This document shows, one piece after another, positions 1 to 11,564 of a stretch of DNA of 37,643 nucleotides. This DNA comes from Volutella citrinella (taxonomy: Eukaryota; Ascomycota; Sordariomycetes; Hypocreales; Nectriaceae): contig JAWZSP010000026.1 of assembly GCA_034401135.1 (NCBI GenBank), positions 1 to 37,643 on the forward strand, read 5' to 3'. Each line of letters opens with the position of its first letter. The first letter of the stretch is position 1. Made by a program: the position numbers and the translations under genes. The notes below the pieces were generated by a model. That model made no database searches. It saw only the letters and a list, made by a program, of their open reading frames with translations, and was not told where the DNA came from.

Positions 1-990
1 CTATCTCTAGTTTTATTTAGTATAGGGTTCTTATTTAAAGTAAGTGCTGCACCATTTCATTTCTGATCACCTGATGTTTATGATGCTATTCCTACTATAG
101 TAACAACATTTGTAGCAATAATTGCAAAAATATCTATATTTATTTTATTATTACATTTAGTATATTATACTAACAATAGTTTTTCAATACAAGCTAATGG
201 AGGTACAAGTTGAACATTTATTTTATTAATTAGTTCATTATTCTCATTAATTATAGGAACTGTAGTAGGTTTGACTCAATTTAGAATAAAAAGATTATTT
301 GCTTATAGTACTATATCACATGTAGGATTCTTACTTTTAGCTTTAAGTATATCTAGTGTTGAATCAACTCAAGCTTTTATGTTTTACTTAACACAGTATT
401 CTATCAGTAACTTAAATGCATTTATGATATTAATAGCTATAGGATTCTCTTTATATTGCTATGTTAGTGAAAATAAAGAACATGAAGAATTAGTAGATAA
501 AACTAATTCACCAATACAATTAGTTAGTCAATTAAAAGGTTATTTCTATATAAATCCAATATTGGCTATAAGTTTAGCTATTACTATTTTCTCATTTGCA
601 GGAGTACCACCTTTAGTAGGATTCTTTGGTAAACAAATGGTATTAAGTGCAGCTTTAGATAAAGGCTTAATATTCTTATCACTAGTTGCAATATTAACTA
701 GTGTTATAGGAGGTATATATTATTTAGGTATAGTAAAAGAAATATTCTTCAGCTTACCTGAATATAAAATAAATCCTTTATTAGAGAATTTAGAATTAAA
801 AGCTAATGTTTTAGACAATAACAGTAAATTAGTAAGAAAACTTAATTTTAACTATAAAAATATAACTATATCAAGTCCAATTTCTTTTGTTATTTCTACA
901 ATAACACTTGTTATATTATTATTTTTATTTATGAACAAAGAATGACTAAGCATGGGTACCATATTGGTACAAATTCTATTTAATAATTAA
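1..990 (+). CDS. nad2: NADH dehydrogenase subunit 2, 3' part
   Basis: This is the C-terminal 329 codons of complex I subunit 2, in frame with the 5' part at 36936-37643. It shows the family's [17 protein letters not shown] segment at the very start, the [18 protein letters not shown] loop (about 270-320) and many hydrophobic helices. A TGA at 943-945 is not the end: under code 4 it is Trp and the frame runs on for 14 more codons to TAA at 988-990. nad3 begins at the very next base, so nad2 and nad3 have zero spacing and are presumably co-transcribed, as is usual in filamentous ascomycetes. Confidence 0.95.
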
Positions 991-1404
991 ATGAGTGGTA
1001 TGACTTTTCTTTTTGTATTTGTAACTATTATTGCAATACTTTTTCTAGTACTTAATTTTGTACTTGCTCCCCATAACCCTTATCAAGAAAAATATAGTAT
1101 ATTTGAATGTGGTTTTCATAGTTTCTTGGGGCAAAATAGAACTCAATTCGGTGTAAAATTCTTTATATTTGCTTTAGTTTACTTATTATTAGATTTAGAA
1201 ATTTTAGTGATTTACCCTTATGGTATGAGCGTATACGATAATGGTATATATGGATTAATTGTTGTACTTATATTTATAGGTATAATTACCGCCGGGTTTG
1301 TATTTGAACTAGGTAAAGGGGCATTAAAAATTGATAGTAGACAATCTAGTAATTATTTTTACAAATCAAAAAAATTTATTAATATGTTCAGTGAACATAA
1401 ATAA
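991..1404 (+). CDS. nad3: NADH dehydrogenase subunit 3
   Basis: This encodes subunit 3 of mitochondrial complex I, a small three-helix membrane subunit whose first loop takes part in the active/deactive transition. It is 137 aa, from ATG 991 to TAA 1402. The conserved loop Y-S-I-F-E-C-G-F (Cys at about residue 41) is present, as are the second and third helices with L-L-L-D-L-E-I-L-V-I-Y-P. The start codon directly follows the nad2 stop, with no intergenic base, so translation probably depends on a dicistronic nad2-nad3 transcript. No TGA codon is used. Nothing suggests truncation. Confidence 0.97.
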   Translation: MSGMTFLFVFVTIIAILFLVLNFVLAPHNPYQEKYSIFECGFHSFLGQNRTQFGVKFFIFALVYLLLDLEILVIYPYGMSVYDNGIYGLIVVLIFIGIITAGFVFELGKGALKIDSRQSSNYFYKSKKFINMFSEHK

Positions 1405-1854
<450 letters not shown>

Positions 1855-2168
1855 TTAATAAGTTACGTATTATATTTTGACTATTTATCTATTTGTATTT
1901 ATATATTTTAGTTAAATATATGAACAAATTCTTACTATAGTTTATATAGTTTATCTTGATTTCACTACGATATTTTTATATTCTTAGATAAATAAAAAAA
2001 AATGTAAAAAAAAATAAAAGTACATATATTGAAAGCAGCTATATAGCTAATATTATGTACTTTTAGGTTTACGATCGTCACAATTCTATTATAATATTTA
2101 TTAAACTAATTCTAACAGGAAAGCGTAGTAAATTTATAATTAGAAATTTTATTTCAAATTATATACAA
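1855..2168 (+). other. atp9-cox2 spacer with long hairpin
   Basis: This 314-bp non-coding spacer contains one strong structure. An 11-bp perfect stem, AAAAGTACATA (2016-2026) pairing with TATGTACTTTT (2054-2064), encloses a smaller AGCTATATAGCT palindrome. It follows an A-rich run and could mark transcript processing between atp9 and cox2. No tRNA or ORF is seen. Confidence 0.6.
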
Positions 2169-2933
2169 ATGAAAAATTTATTTAATACAATTTGTGCAAA
2201 CTATGCACTTAATTTTGATGCACCTTTACCTTGAGGTATCTACTTCCAAGATAGTGCTACTCCACAAATGGAAGGATTAGTGGAACTTCATGATAATATT
2301 ATGTATTATTTAGTGTTAATTTTATTCGCCGTAAGTTGAATATTATTTTCTATAATAAGAAACTTTGCACACAATAAAACACAAATATCACATAAATACT
2401 TAAATCATGGAACTTTAATTGAATTAATATGAACTATAACACCAGCTGTTATATTAATATTAATTGCTTTCCCTTCATTCAAATTATTATATTTAATGGA
2501 TGAAGTTAATGACCCATCTATGACTATTTTAGCTGAAGGTCACCAATGATATTGAAGTTATCAATATCCAGATTTTATAGATTCTAACGAAGAATTTATA
2601 GAATTTGATTCTTATATTGTTCCAGATTCTGACTTAGAAGAAGGAGGATTAAGAATGTTAGAAGTTGATAATAGAGTTATTGTACCTGAATTAACTCATA
2701 TTAGATTTGTTATTACAGCAGGAGATGTTATACATTCTTTCGCTGTACCTTCTTTAGGTATAAAATGTGATGCTTACCCAGGTAGATTAAATCAAGTGTC
2801 AGTATTTATAAACAGAGAAGGAGTATTCTATGGACAATGTTCAGAAATATGTGGAATATTACACAGTTCAATGCCTATCGTTATCGAATCTGTAAATATT
2901 GATAAATTCGTTCATTGATTATATTCTGTTTAA
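2169..2933 (+). CDS. cox2: Cytochrome c oxidase subunit 2
   Basis: This encodes the subunit of complex IV that carries the binuclear CuA centre and accepts electrons from cytochrome c. It is 254 aa. The start at ATG 2169 gives M-K-N-L-F-N-T-I, followed by the conserved [16 protein letters not shown] segment. Two transmembrane helices lie in the N-terminal third. The soluble domain keeps all CuA ligands: His189, Cys224, Glu226, Cys228, His232 and Met235 (in [14 protein letters not shown]). Trp is mostly TGA, and the TGA at 2916 is internal; the true stop is TAA 2931. The C-terminal tail after it (W-L-Y-S-V) differs from what I remember for Fusarium, but the length is normal. Confidence 0.97.
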
Positions 2934-3149
2934 TCCATGGTATGCATCTAAATATTAAATATATATTCAATACAAAATTGTTATGTATACTAATAAAGAT
3001 TACCATACAAGCATGTGTAATTAAACTAGAATTAAGATAGAGTTATACGAAAAATGGAATATGCTTTACTTGAAGTAGTTTAACGTTAAACTACTTCGCA
3101 AGCTATATTTTTCAATAGCCTAAGTTATAATTTTATATATTATAGCTAA
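2934..3149 (+). other. cox2-trnR spacer
   Basis: This 216-bp non-coding stretch holds a 26-nt perfect palindrome (see separate entry) and otherwise nothing recognisable. Confidence 0.6.
3072..3097. repeat. 26-nt perfect palindrome
   Basis: GAAGTAGTTTAAC is immediately followed by its exact reverse complement, GTTAAACTACTTC, with no loop. It can form a cruciform in the cox2-trnR spacer, and the next bases carry a short GC-rich tail (CGCAAGC). Confidence 0.9.
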
Positions 3150-3220
3150 GGGATATTAGTTTAAAGGTAAAACACGATGTTACGGCCATCATAATTGTAG
3201 TTCAAATCTACAATATCTCT
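3150..3220 (+). tRNA. trnR: tRNA-Arg(ACG)
   Basis: The 71-nt cloverleaf has acceptor GGGATAT/ATATCTC (one G-T pair) and an anticodon loop TTACGGC closed by GATG/CATC, giving anticodon ACG for CGN arginine codons. The T-arm is TGTAG-TTCAAAT-CTACA. It lies between cox2 and nad4L, the position I recall for trnR in Hypocreales. Confidence 0.93.
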
Positions 3221-3329
3221 AGTATAGTTAAACTATACTAATAAAAATCAGGAAATTTTTTTTACTTATATACTATAAATTATATAATTCGCTTATAATA
3301 ACTTGCAAATAATAAAACAACTTGCGCAA

Positions 3330-3342
3330 TACGCAATGCGTA
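3330..3342. repeat. Small GC-rich palindrome in trnR-nad4L spacer
   Basis: TACGCA-A-TGCGTA is a 6-bp stem with a one-base centre, embedded in the GC-rich run GCGCAATACGCAATGCGTAA. It stands out in an AT-rich spacer (3221-3433) that otherwise holds nothing recognisable. Confidence 0.7.
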
Positions 3343-3433
3343 ACGCGTAGCTGTAAAATGGGCCAAGTTTGTTTATAAGTAAATAAGAAGCCTGTATCGA
3401 ATAATTAGAAGTTTTAGTAGCAAAGCTCGAATC

Positions 3434-3703
3434 ATGAATTTAACTTTAGTACTTTTTTTAATAGGAATCTTAGGGTTCGTATTTAATAGAAAAAATATTA
3501 TATTAATGCTTATTTCTATAGAAATAATGCTATTATCTATTACATTCTTAATATTGGTAAGTTCTGTTAATATCGATGATATTATCGGACAAACATATGC
3601 TATATATATTATAGTTGTTGCAGGAGCAGAATCTGCTATAGGTTTAGCTATTTTAGTAGCTTTTTATAGATTAAGAGGAAGTATTGCAATAGAATATAAA
3701 TAA
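3434..3703 (+). CDS. nad4L: NADH dehydrogenase subunit 4L
   Basis: This encodes the small three-helix subunit 4L (NuoK type) of complex I, which contributes to the proton pathway beside Nad6 and Nad2. It is 89 aa, typical for the family. The second helix carries I-S-I-E-I-M-L-L-S with the conserved Glu (about residue 30), and the third has [13 protein letters not shown] with the second conserved Glu. The TAA stop (3701-3703) overlaps the ATG of nad5 by one base (TAATG), the classical nad4L/nad5 overlap of ascomycete mitochondria, which implies translational coupling. Confidence 0.97.
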   Translation: MNLTLVLFLIGILGFVFNRKNIILMLISIEIMLLSITFLILVSSVNIDDIIGQTYAIYIIVVAGAESAIGLAILVAFYRLRGSIAIEYK

Positions 3704-5694
3704 TGTATTTAAGTATAATTATATTACCTTTATTAGGTTCAATAGTATCCGGTTTTTTTGGTAGAAAAGTCGGTGTAACAGGTAGTCGTATTTTAGGTTG
3801 TTTAAGTATATTAACAACTACAATATTGGCTATAGTTAGTTTTTTTGAAGTAGGATTTAATAATAATCCTATTTCAATAAATTTATTTAAATGATTAGAT
3901 AACGAATCATTTAATATGGTATGAAACTTTCAATTTGATAGTTTAACAGTTTCAATGTTAATACCTGTATTAATAATTAGTTCTTTAGTTCATTTTTATT
4001 CAATAGGGTATATGAGTCATGATCCTCACAATCAAAGATTCTTCAGTTATTTAAGTTTATTTACTTTTATGATGATAATTTTAGTAACAGGTAATAATTA
4101 CTTATTAATGTTTGTAGGATGAGAAGGTGTTGGAGTTTGTTCATATTTATTAGTTAGTTTCTGATTCACTAGAATAGCTGCTAATCAAAGTTCTCTGTCT
4201 GCTTTCTTAACTAATAGAGTTGGGGATGCTTTCTTAATGATAGGAATGTTTATTATATTATGATCTTTAGGAAATTTAGATTATAGCGTAGTGTTTTCAT
4301 TAGCTCCCTATATTAATGAAAATGTTATTACTATTATAGGTATATGTTTATTAATAGGAGCTATGGCAAAAAGTTCTCAAGTAGGTTTACATATATGATT
4401 ACCTATGGCTATGGAAGGACCTACACCTGTCTCTGCGTTAATACACGCAGCTACAATGGTTACTGCTGGAGTATATTTATTAATACGTTCATCTCCGTTA
4501 ATAGAATACAGTTCAACAGTATTATTAATATGTCTATGATTAGGTGCTATTACAACTGTATTTAGTTCTCTTATAGGATTATTCCAACAAGATATTAAGA
4601 AAATTATTGCTTATTCTACTATGAGTCAACTAGGTATGATGGTGATAGCTATAGGTTTATCTTCTTATAATGTTGCTTTATTCCATTTAATAAATCACGC
4701 CTTCTATAAAGGATTATTATTCTTAGGGGCTGGGGCTGTAATACACGCAGTAGCAGATAATCAAGATTTAAGAAAATATGGTGGATTAATCTCATTCTTA
4801 CCTTTAACTTATTCTGTTATATTAATAGCTAGTCTTAGCTTAGTAGCTTTCCCATTTATGACAGGATTTTATAGTAAAGATTTTATATTAGAATCTGCAT
4901 ATGGTCAATATCATTTTAGTAGTATAAACGTTTATGTTATTGCTGTAATAGGTGCTATATTTACAACATTGTATTCTGTTAAAGTTATTTATTTAACTTT
5001 CTTGACTAGCCCTAATGGTCCTGTAAATTCATACAGAAATGCTCATGAAAGTGATATATTTATTAGCTTACCTTTAGTAGTATTAGCTATTTTCTCTATA
5101 TACTTTGGTTATATAACTAGAGATATATTTATAGGTTTAGGATCAGGATTCTTTACAGATAATAGTATATTTATCCACCCTGTTCATGAAATAATGATTG
5201 ATACAGAATTTGGTGTACCTACTATATTCAAATTAATACCGTTTATATTGACAGTTTCATTTTCAGCATTAGCTATTATATATTCAGAATTTATGCCTAA
5301 TTTGGTATCTAATTTTAAATTGTCAAATTTAGGTTATTATATATATGGTTTTTTCAACCAACGTTTCTTAGTAGAATTCTTCTATAATAAATATATAGTT
5401 AATTCAGTATTAGAAATAGGAGGTCAAACTACAAAAGTTTTAGATAAAGGTAGTATAGAATCAGTAGGTCCTTACGGGTTTGGTGTACTATTAACTAAAT
5501 CAAGTAAGTTAATTTCTAGTTTAAGTAATGGAATTGTAACTAACTACGCCCTTTATATATTAATTGGAGTTTGTTTCTACTTATCTATATTTACTTTTGT
5601 ACCTGTAGTTTCAGATACAGTAAATTCTATTACAATATCATGTATTGCGATATTATTACTTCTAAATGTAAATACAAATACTAAAAATAATTAA
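3703..5694 (+). CDS. nad5: NADH dehydrogenase subunit 5
   Basis: This encodes the largest membrane subunit of complex I, an antiporter-like proton pump with a long lateral helix. It is 663 aa. ATG 3703 overlaps the nad4L stop by one base. The N-terminus is [13 protein letters not shown]. The core has [14 protein letters not shown] (about 4110-4150) and [13 protein letters not shown] (about 4447-4480), with S-Q-L-G-M-M at 4624. Several TGA codons are read as Trp (for example 3892, 4120 and 4162). The frame is continuous without introns, whereas nad5 is often split in relatives. Confidence 0.97.
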
Positions 5695-6085
5695 AGTAGA
5701 GTGGCCAGGGGGCTGGCTATCGAGGGAATATTATATAGTATATTACACTAATTTTAATATAATTAATATATTAAACTAAAAAAATATGCCATACATTGAT
5801 AGTATAATTAAATCTGCAAGATTTAATCTAGTGAAGGCGAAGTGCGAAGCGTAGCTTCACGTATATTTTAAAATCTCATTAGCCCTAAGGGCTAGCTTAT
5901 TTATTGTAAGCTATTTAGTTAAAATCTAAAATGAGATAAGATTATATTAATAGTATTGTAAATTTTACAGTTTAAGCGCATGCGCTAATTTTAAATAATT
6001 ATATGTATTTTAATTTTTGTCCATTTTATGTTTAAAAATCATGAATAAATATATTTATATTATCCTTTTAAATAAAAATACCCAT
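5695..6085 (+). other. nad5-cob spacer with GC-rich hairpins
   Basis: This 391-bp spacer contains several unusual folds. Near 5703-5720 is a G-rich GGCCAGGGGGCTGGC. At 5831-5860 GTGAAG...CTTCAC encloses GAAGC-GTA-GCTTC. At 5873-5938 is a complete tRNA-like cloverleaf (separate entry). An in-frame ATG at 6041 would extend cob by 15 codons, but the ATG at 6086 is preferred. Confidence 0.55.
5873..5938 (+). ncRNA. Minimal tRNA-like cloverleaf, anticodon-position TAT
   Basis: This 66-nt stretch fits the tRNA layout exactly. The 7-bp acceptor is ATCTCAT/ATGAGAT and linker TA follows. The D-stem GCCC/GGGC has only a 3-nt loop, then two bases. The anticodon stem is GCTTA/TAAGC with a 7-nt loop TTTATTG (T at position 33, triplet TAT). 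A 2-nt variable loop, T-stem TTTAG/CTAAA with a 7-nt loop TTAAAAT, and discriminator A follow. All 21 pairs are Watson-Crick. Against a functional tRNA: the tiny D-loop, T instead of a purine at position 37, and no TTCRA T-loop. No tRNA is expected between nad5 and cob in Hypocreales. It may be a decayed or truncated tRNA, a processing signal, or a coincidental stack of hairpins. Confidence 0.4.
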
Positions 6086-7252
6086 ATGAGAATATTTAAA
6101 AATCATCCTTTATTAAAATTAATGAATTCATATGTTGTTGACGCATCACAACCAAGTAACATTAATTATTTATGAAATTTCGGATCTTTATTATTAGTTT
6201 GTTTAATAATACAAATAGTTACAGGTGTAACTTTAGCTATGCATTATAACCCTTCTGTAGCAGAAGCCTTTAATTCTGTAGAACATATTATGCGTGATGT
6301 AAATAACGGGTGATTAGTTCGTTACTTACATAGTAATACTGCTTCAGCTTTCTTCTTCTTAGTTTACTTACACATGGGGAGAGGTATATACTATGCTTCT
6401 TACAGAGCTCCAAGATCATTAACATGAGTTTTAGGAGTAATAATCTTCTTAGTTATGATTATAACAGGTTTCCTGGGTTATGTTCTTCCTTACGGGCAAA
6501 TGTCATTATGAGGTGCTACTGTTATTACTAACCTTATAAGTGCTGTACCTTGAATTGGACAAGATATAGTTGAATTTATTTGAGGAGGTTTCTCAGTTAA
6601 TAATGCGACTTTAAACAGATTCTTTGCTTTACATTTCGTATTGCCTTTTGTATTAGTTGCATTAGTTTTAATGCATATCATAGCATTACATGATACAGCT
6701 GGATCAAGTAACCCATTAGGTGTACCAGTATATTATGACAGAGTACCTATGGCTCCTTATTTCTTATTTAAAGATTTAATCACTATATTTATCTTCTTCT
6801 TTGTTTTAGGTATCTTCGTATTCTTCTACCCTAATTTATTAGGTGATACAGATAACTATATAATGGCTAACCCTATGCAAACTCCACCTGCTATAGTACC
6901 AGAATGATACTTATTACCTTTCTATGCTATTTTAAGATCTATTCCTAATAAATTATTAGGAGTTGTAGCTATGGTGGCTGCTATTTTAATAATAATGGCT
7001 TTACCTTTAACAGATCTAGGTTCAACTAAAGGTTTACAATTCAGACCTTTAAGTAAAATAGCATTCTACGTATTCTTAGTGAATTTTTTAATGTTAATGC
7101 AATTAGGAGCTAAACATGTTGAAACTCCATTTATAGAATTAGGACAAATAAGTACTGCTTTATATTTCGCACACTTCTTGGTTATATTACCTGGTATTAG
7201 TATATTAGAAAATACTCTAATAGATTTAGATTTAGAAAAAAAAGATATATAA
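6086..7252 (+). CDS. cob: Apocytochrome b
   Basis: This encodes the haem-b-bearing core subunit of the bc1 complex, holding the Qo and Qi quinone sites. It is 388 aa. The start ATG 6086 gives [11 protein letters not shown] and is supported by residue numbering: haem ligands fall at His82, His96, His183 and His197, as in yeast. An upstream in-frame ATG (6041) would shift these by 15. Residues Phe129 (TTC 6470), Gly137 (GGG 6494) and Gly143 (GGT 6512) are wild type for Qo-site inhibitors. The P-E-W-Y motif region (P-P-A-I-V-P-E-W-Y) is intact. Trp is TGA. The gene has no intron, although cob is a frequent intron host in fungi. It is followed by trnC. Confidence 0.97.
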
Positions 7253-7467
7253 TATCTATAAAGTTTATAGAACATATAATATAAAATATAAAGAATATGT
7301 GTTAGATAATAACGCGATCTAGCTTAGCTTAGTTCGGGTTTAATGCTTTATGCTTTGCATTTTGCATCCGCATATTTTGTTCCAAAATTAGAATGTTTTA
7401 TAAAGACTACTATTATGTAGCTTGTGAAAATTAAGACAAAATCTCTTTGTATAAATTTTCATTACTA

Positions 7468-7542
7468 AAGATTATGTATGTAAACGGTTTTACACGATGA
7501 TTGCAGATCATTTGCTTGAGGTTCAATTCCTCCTTAATCTTA
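7468..7542 (+). tRNA. trnC: tRNA-Cys(GCA)
   Basis: The acceptor AAGATTA/TAATCTT pairs perfectly. The anticodon loop TTGCAGA is closed by GATGA/TCATT, and the T-arm is GAGG-TTCAATT-CCTC. The 75-nt gene sits between cob and cox1, as in Hypocreales. Confidence 0.93.
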
Positions 7543-8446
7543 ATAAACCTAACTTTATTTGATATAAGCTTATTAGTATAAAAGAAGTTTAATAAAACCT
7601 CTGGGCAGTATAAATTTATGGTACGTTATGGAACGCAAGCTTATCTTTAAGTGAGTTTATGCACCCTAAAGTTACCAATAAATTGCTGATCATTTACCTT
7701 AACTAATATTTGTGAATATAAATAAGTTTTTAATTAAATATAAATAATTTATATAATTAGATAGGCTTAAATGTCCTATTATATGTAGTGAATAATATAT
7801 TCCCGCCGGAGTCCCAAGTCCTACTATATAATTTAATGCTATGTGATATAATACACTATTAGCATCAAATTTAGCTTATGAAGGATATTTCATCCTAAAA
7901 AGCTAAATTAACTTAACAAAATTAGCTAGTTAAGGGAGAAGGAAATACATACCATTTATCTAGCTAAATTTTTAGGTAGTAAACTATAAATGTTTAATTA
8001 CAGAAGTCAAAGTATGACTATTTTTATTTAAAATAATATGACAGTACTGCAGATATGTATTATTTTTATTCATAATTCGTGGAATTTATTCCTAAGCTTA
8101 TAAGCAGCTTACAGCTTATAGGTAAGATATTATATAAATAGGGGGTTAAATATTATTTATAAAATATACATATGTTAATCTATGGATATTTATTATTTAC
8201 CGTCTACCTCGATTTACTCATCTTACCTCCATATCGCCTAATATAAGAATCAGTATTAAATTAATAGCTGGTATACTGAATTTAAGCAGTAGCATAGATT
8301 CGCTCTGTATACCAGATAACCCTAAATTATTATATGAGAATATCATTTAATAAAATTACAATAAGAAATATATACTTATATAGTACTAAATTTTTTAAAC
8401 TTTGTCTTTGGACAATACAGTTTCTAACCTTAACTTAAAATCTCAA
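7543..8446 (+). other. trnC-cox1 spacer (about 0.9 kb)
   Basis: This long AT-rich non-coding region has no ORF or tRNA that I can support. It contains two clear hairpins. TTTAGCTT (7870-7877) pairs with AAGCTAAA (7900-7907), and CTGGTATAC (8268-8276) pairs with GTATACCAG (8307-8315). The last 45 bases before the cox1 ATG are an open in-frame stretch starting with TTG, but the conserved start is downstream. Confidence 0.55.
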
Positions 8447-10039
<1,593 letters not shown>

Positions 10040-10229
10040 TTTTTATATAATATACTAAATAAATATTTATTTAGCTACTTAAATAGATCTTAATAAAAGT
10101 TCTATAATTCAGACGTAAGCCCGATAAAAATATAAAATATTATAGTTTAGCCTTCTCCCTTAAATTATGACAGTTTACCTCTATAGGTACAACCCTGATA
10201 TATAATTATTGTTGAGTATCCTTATACTA
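10040..10229 (+). other. cox1-trnR2 spacer
   Basis: This is 190 bp without recognisable genes. It contains CCTTCTCCCTTAA (10151-10163), the reverse complement of a 13-mer at 7930-7942 on the other side of cox1; its significance is unclear. Confidence 0.5.
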
Positions 10230-10300
10230 GTCTCATTAGCTCAATGGTAGAGCAGAATACTTCTAATATTTAGATCCTAGTTCGAATCTGGGATGAGATA
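10230..10300 (+). tRNA. trnR: tRNA-Arg(TCT)
   Basis: The acceptor GTCTCAT/ATGAGAT has one G-T pair. The anticodon loop CTTCTAA is closed by GAATA/TATTT, giving TCT for AGR codons. The D-arm has AGCTCAATGGTAGAGC and the T-arm CTAG-TTCGAAT-CTGG. The gene is 71 nt. Confidence 0.93.
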
Positions 10301-10775
10301 GCAAATAATATTTAGTCTATTAACAATGTTTTTGGCTACTTTTCTAAAACAGTCTTAATGTTTGATACTTTAATGGAAAAACCACTAAACTTACTTAGAT
10401 TTGTTGTCATTGTTTTTCATGTAAAATCATATAGAAATTAAGAAAATTCTTAATACTATACTATAAATTGCGCCGTTAGTTCACTCTATATAAGTGCCGT
10501 AAGTCCGCTTCATCTTATACATATCTCCCAGAATACTTTGGTATTTGTGTTAGCTTCTAGCCGGTTCTCCGACATGGATACCTGTATGCTGTCATGTATG
10601 TACAATCATGCGTTAGCATAAGCTAAGATATGAAATTTTTTATAACCCTTAAGGATTATAATTTTTTATTGGTATTGATGTACTATAATTAAGGCAATTA
10701 GTATATACATTAGTATATACATTAGTATACCATTAACAAGAATTGATTTAGGGGCGGGCCGTAGGCTCGCTCTAC
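10301..10775 (+). other. trnR2 to ORF-cassette spacer
   Basis: This 475-bp non-coding region contains an imperfect 22-nt palindrome, TTATAACCCTTAAGGATTATAA (about 10640-10661), and a short tandem repeat of ATTAGTATATAC (two full copies and a partial one, 10697-10731). It ends in a GC-rich cluster, GGGGCGGGCCGTAGGCTCGC (10751-10770), right before the left 47-bp direct repeat. No gene is recognised. Confidence 0.5.
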
Positions 10776-10822
10776 ACATTAAAGTATTATTAATGTTATT
10801 AGATTGCATAGGGACTATATGT
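10776..10822 (+). repeat. Left 47-bp direct repeat flanking orf167
   Basis: Positions 10776-10822 match 11316-11362 at 46 of 47 bases (A/G difference at 10782/11322). The repeat includes AGTATTATTAATGTTATTAG followed by ATTGCATAGGGACTATATGT. The start codon of the enclosed ORF (ATG 10819) lies at its right edge. Confidence 0.95.
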
Positions 10823-11322
10823 ACATACATACCGATTATTCAAAAAAAAAATTAATAGATTATACAATAACTACTATGATCTTATTAAAAACAATTTATA
10901 ACTATTTGTGTTTAGATGCACCTAAACCTCATAAGTTTACTACTCTAAACTTAAAAAGCTCTTTAGCTGAAGTAACTGAAATTTCATCTAAAATTAGCGA
11001 ATTATTACCTCAAATTACTGATTTTATTCATCAATTCAATACTCTTATTAACACTAATAGTATTAGTGTTATAACAGACACAATTGGAAATATGGAAATC
11101 GAAGGTCCAGCTACTCTGTCTGACGCAGATTTAAATAAAATAGGTAAAAGAATAGGTATAATAGATCGTTTAATTACTGCTAGGGGTGAACAGATCAGTG
11201 ATTTAATCCATAAAGGGTTAGAGCTTGAAGCAAAGTTAAAAAAAGAAGATCTTAATTATACTTCTCAATTAGTTGAAAAAATTAATGAGTTTAAGAGATT
11301 AAAATTATCTTATAAACATTAG
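10819..11322 (+). CDS. Uncharacterised ORF (167 aa) in a direct-repeat cassette
   Basis: I do not recognise this protein. From ATG 10819 (a TTG at 10804 is a weaker alternative) it is 167 aa, ending at TAG 11320. The N-terminus is short and mildly hydrophobic (T-M-I-L-L-K-T-I-Y-N-Y-L-C-L-D-A-P-K-P). The rest is hydrophilic and looks mostly helical, with heptad-like stretches (S-K-I-S-E-L-L-P-Q-I-T-D-F-I and L-E-A-K-L-K-K-E-D-L). The segment C-L-D-A-P-K-P faintly resembles the Cox2 N-terminus (D-A-P-L-P-W), which could be chance. No LAGLIDADG or GIY-YIG motif is visible. Codons such as CTG, GAC and GCC-like triplets look less AT-biased than in neighbours. Start and stop both lie within the flanking 47-bp repeats, suggesting it came in as one 540-bp unit. 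No TGA is used, so it would read the same in the standard code. Confidence 0.6.
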   Translation: MYIHTDYSKKKLIDYTITTMILLKTIYNYLCLDAPKPHKFTTLNLKSSLAEVTEISSKISELLPQITDFIHQFNTLINTNSISVITDTIGNMEIEGPATLSDADLNKIGKRIGIIDRLITARGEQISDLIHKGLELEAKLKKEDLNYTSQLVEKINEFKRLKLSYKH

Positions 11323-11362
11323 AGTATTATTAATGTTATTAGATTGCATAGGGACTATATGT
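11316..11362 (+). repeat. Right 47-bp direct repeat flanking orf167
   Basis: This is the second copy of the 10776-10822 repeat, 540 bp downstream. The TAG stop of the enclosed ORF lies within its first seven bases. After the repeat, an ATG in the same position opens only about 16 codons. Confidence 0.95.
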
Positions 11363-11532
11363 GTGGACATTGGCTATATAATTTACTAGAGTCACTGCAA
11401 ATATAATGTGAAAACTATGTAATATGCTATGTATCCCACGCCCTATTTGCAATAAATTCGGTTAGGTTTGTCATTCTATACATGTAGAGAAAGTCTTTCA
11501 GCCTTATAAGTTCTAGGAATGTAAGGCTTTTA

Positions 11533-11553
11533 ATTGAGAATAATATTCTCAAT
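11533..11553 (+). promoter_or_regulatory. Hairpin directly upstream of nad1 start
   Basis: ATTGAGAATA-A-TATTCTCAAT is a 10-bp perfect stem that ends 11 nt before the nad1 ATG (11565). The location suggests a role in transcript processing or translation, but that is inference. Confidence 0.6.
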
Positions 11554-11564
11554 AAAAAATCATC

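Noticed and set aside
4344..4565. 73-codon + strand ORF inside nad5
   Set aside because: It is an out-of-frame shadow of nad5.
6041..6085. Upstream in-frame ATG extending cob by 15 codons
   Set aside because: Residue numbering of the haem ligands and Qo-site residues fits the ATG at 6086, and the extension is not conserved in the family as I know it.
10697..10731. Short ATTAGTATATAC tandem repeat
   Set aside because: It has only two full copies and low complexity. It is not a CRISPR or a meaningful satellite.
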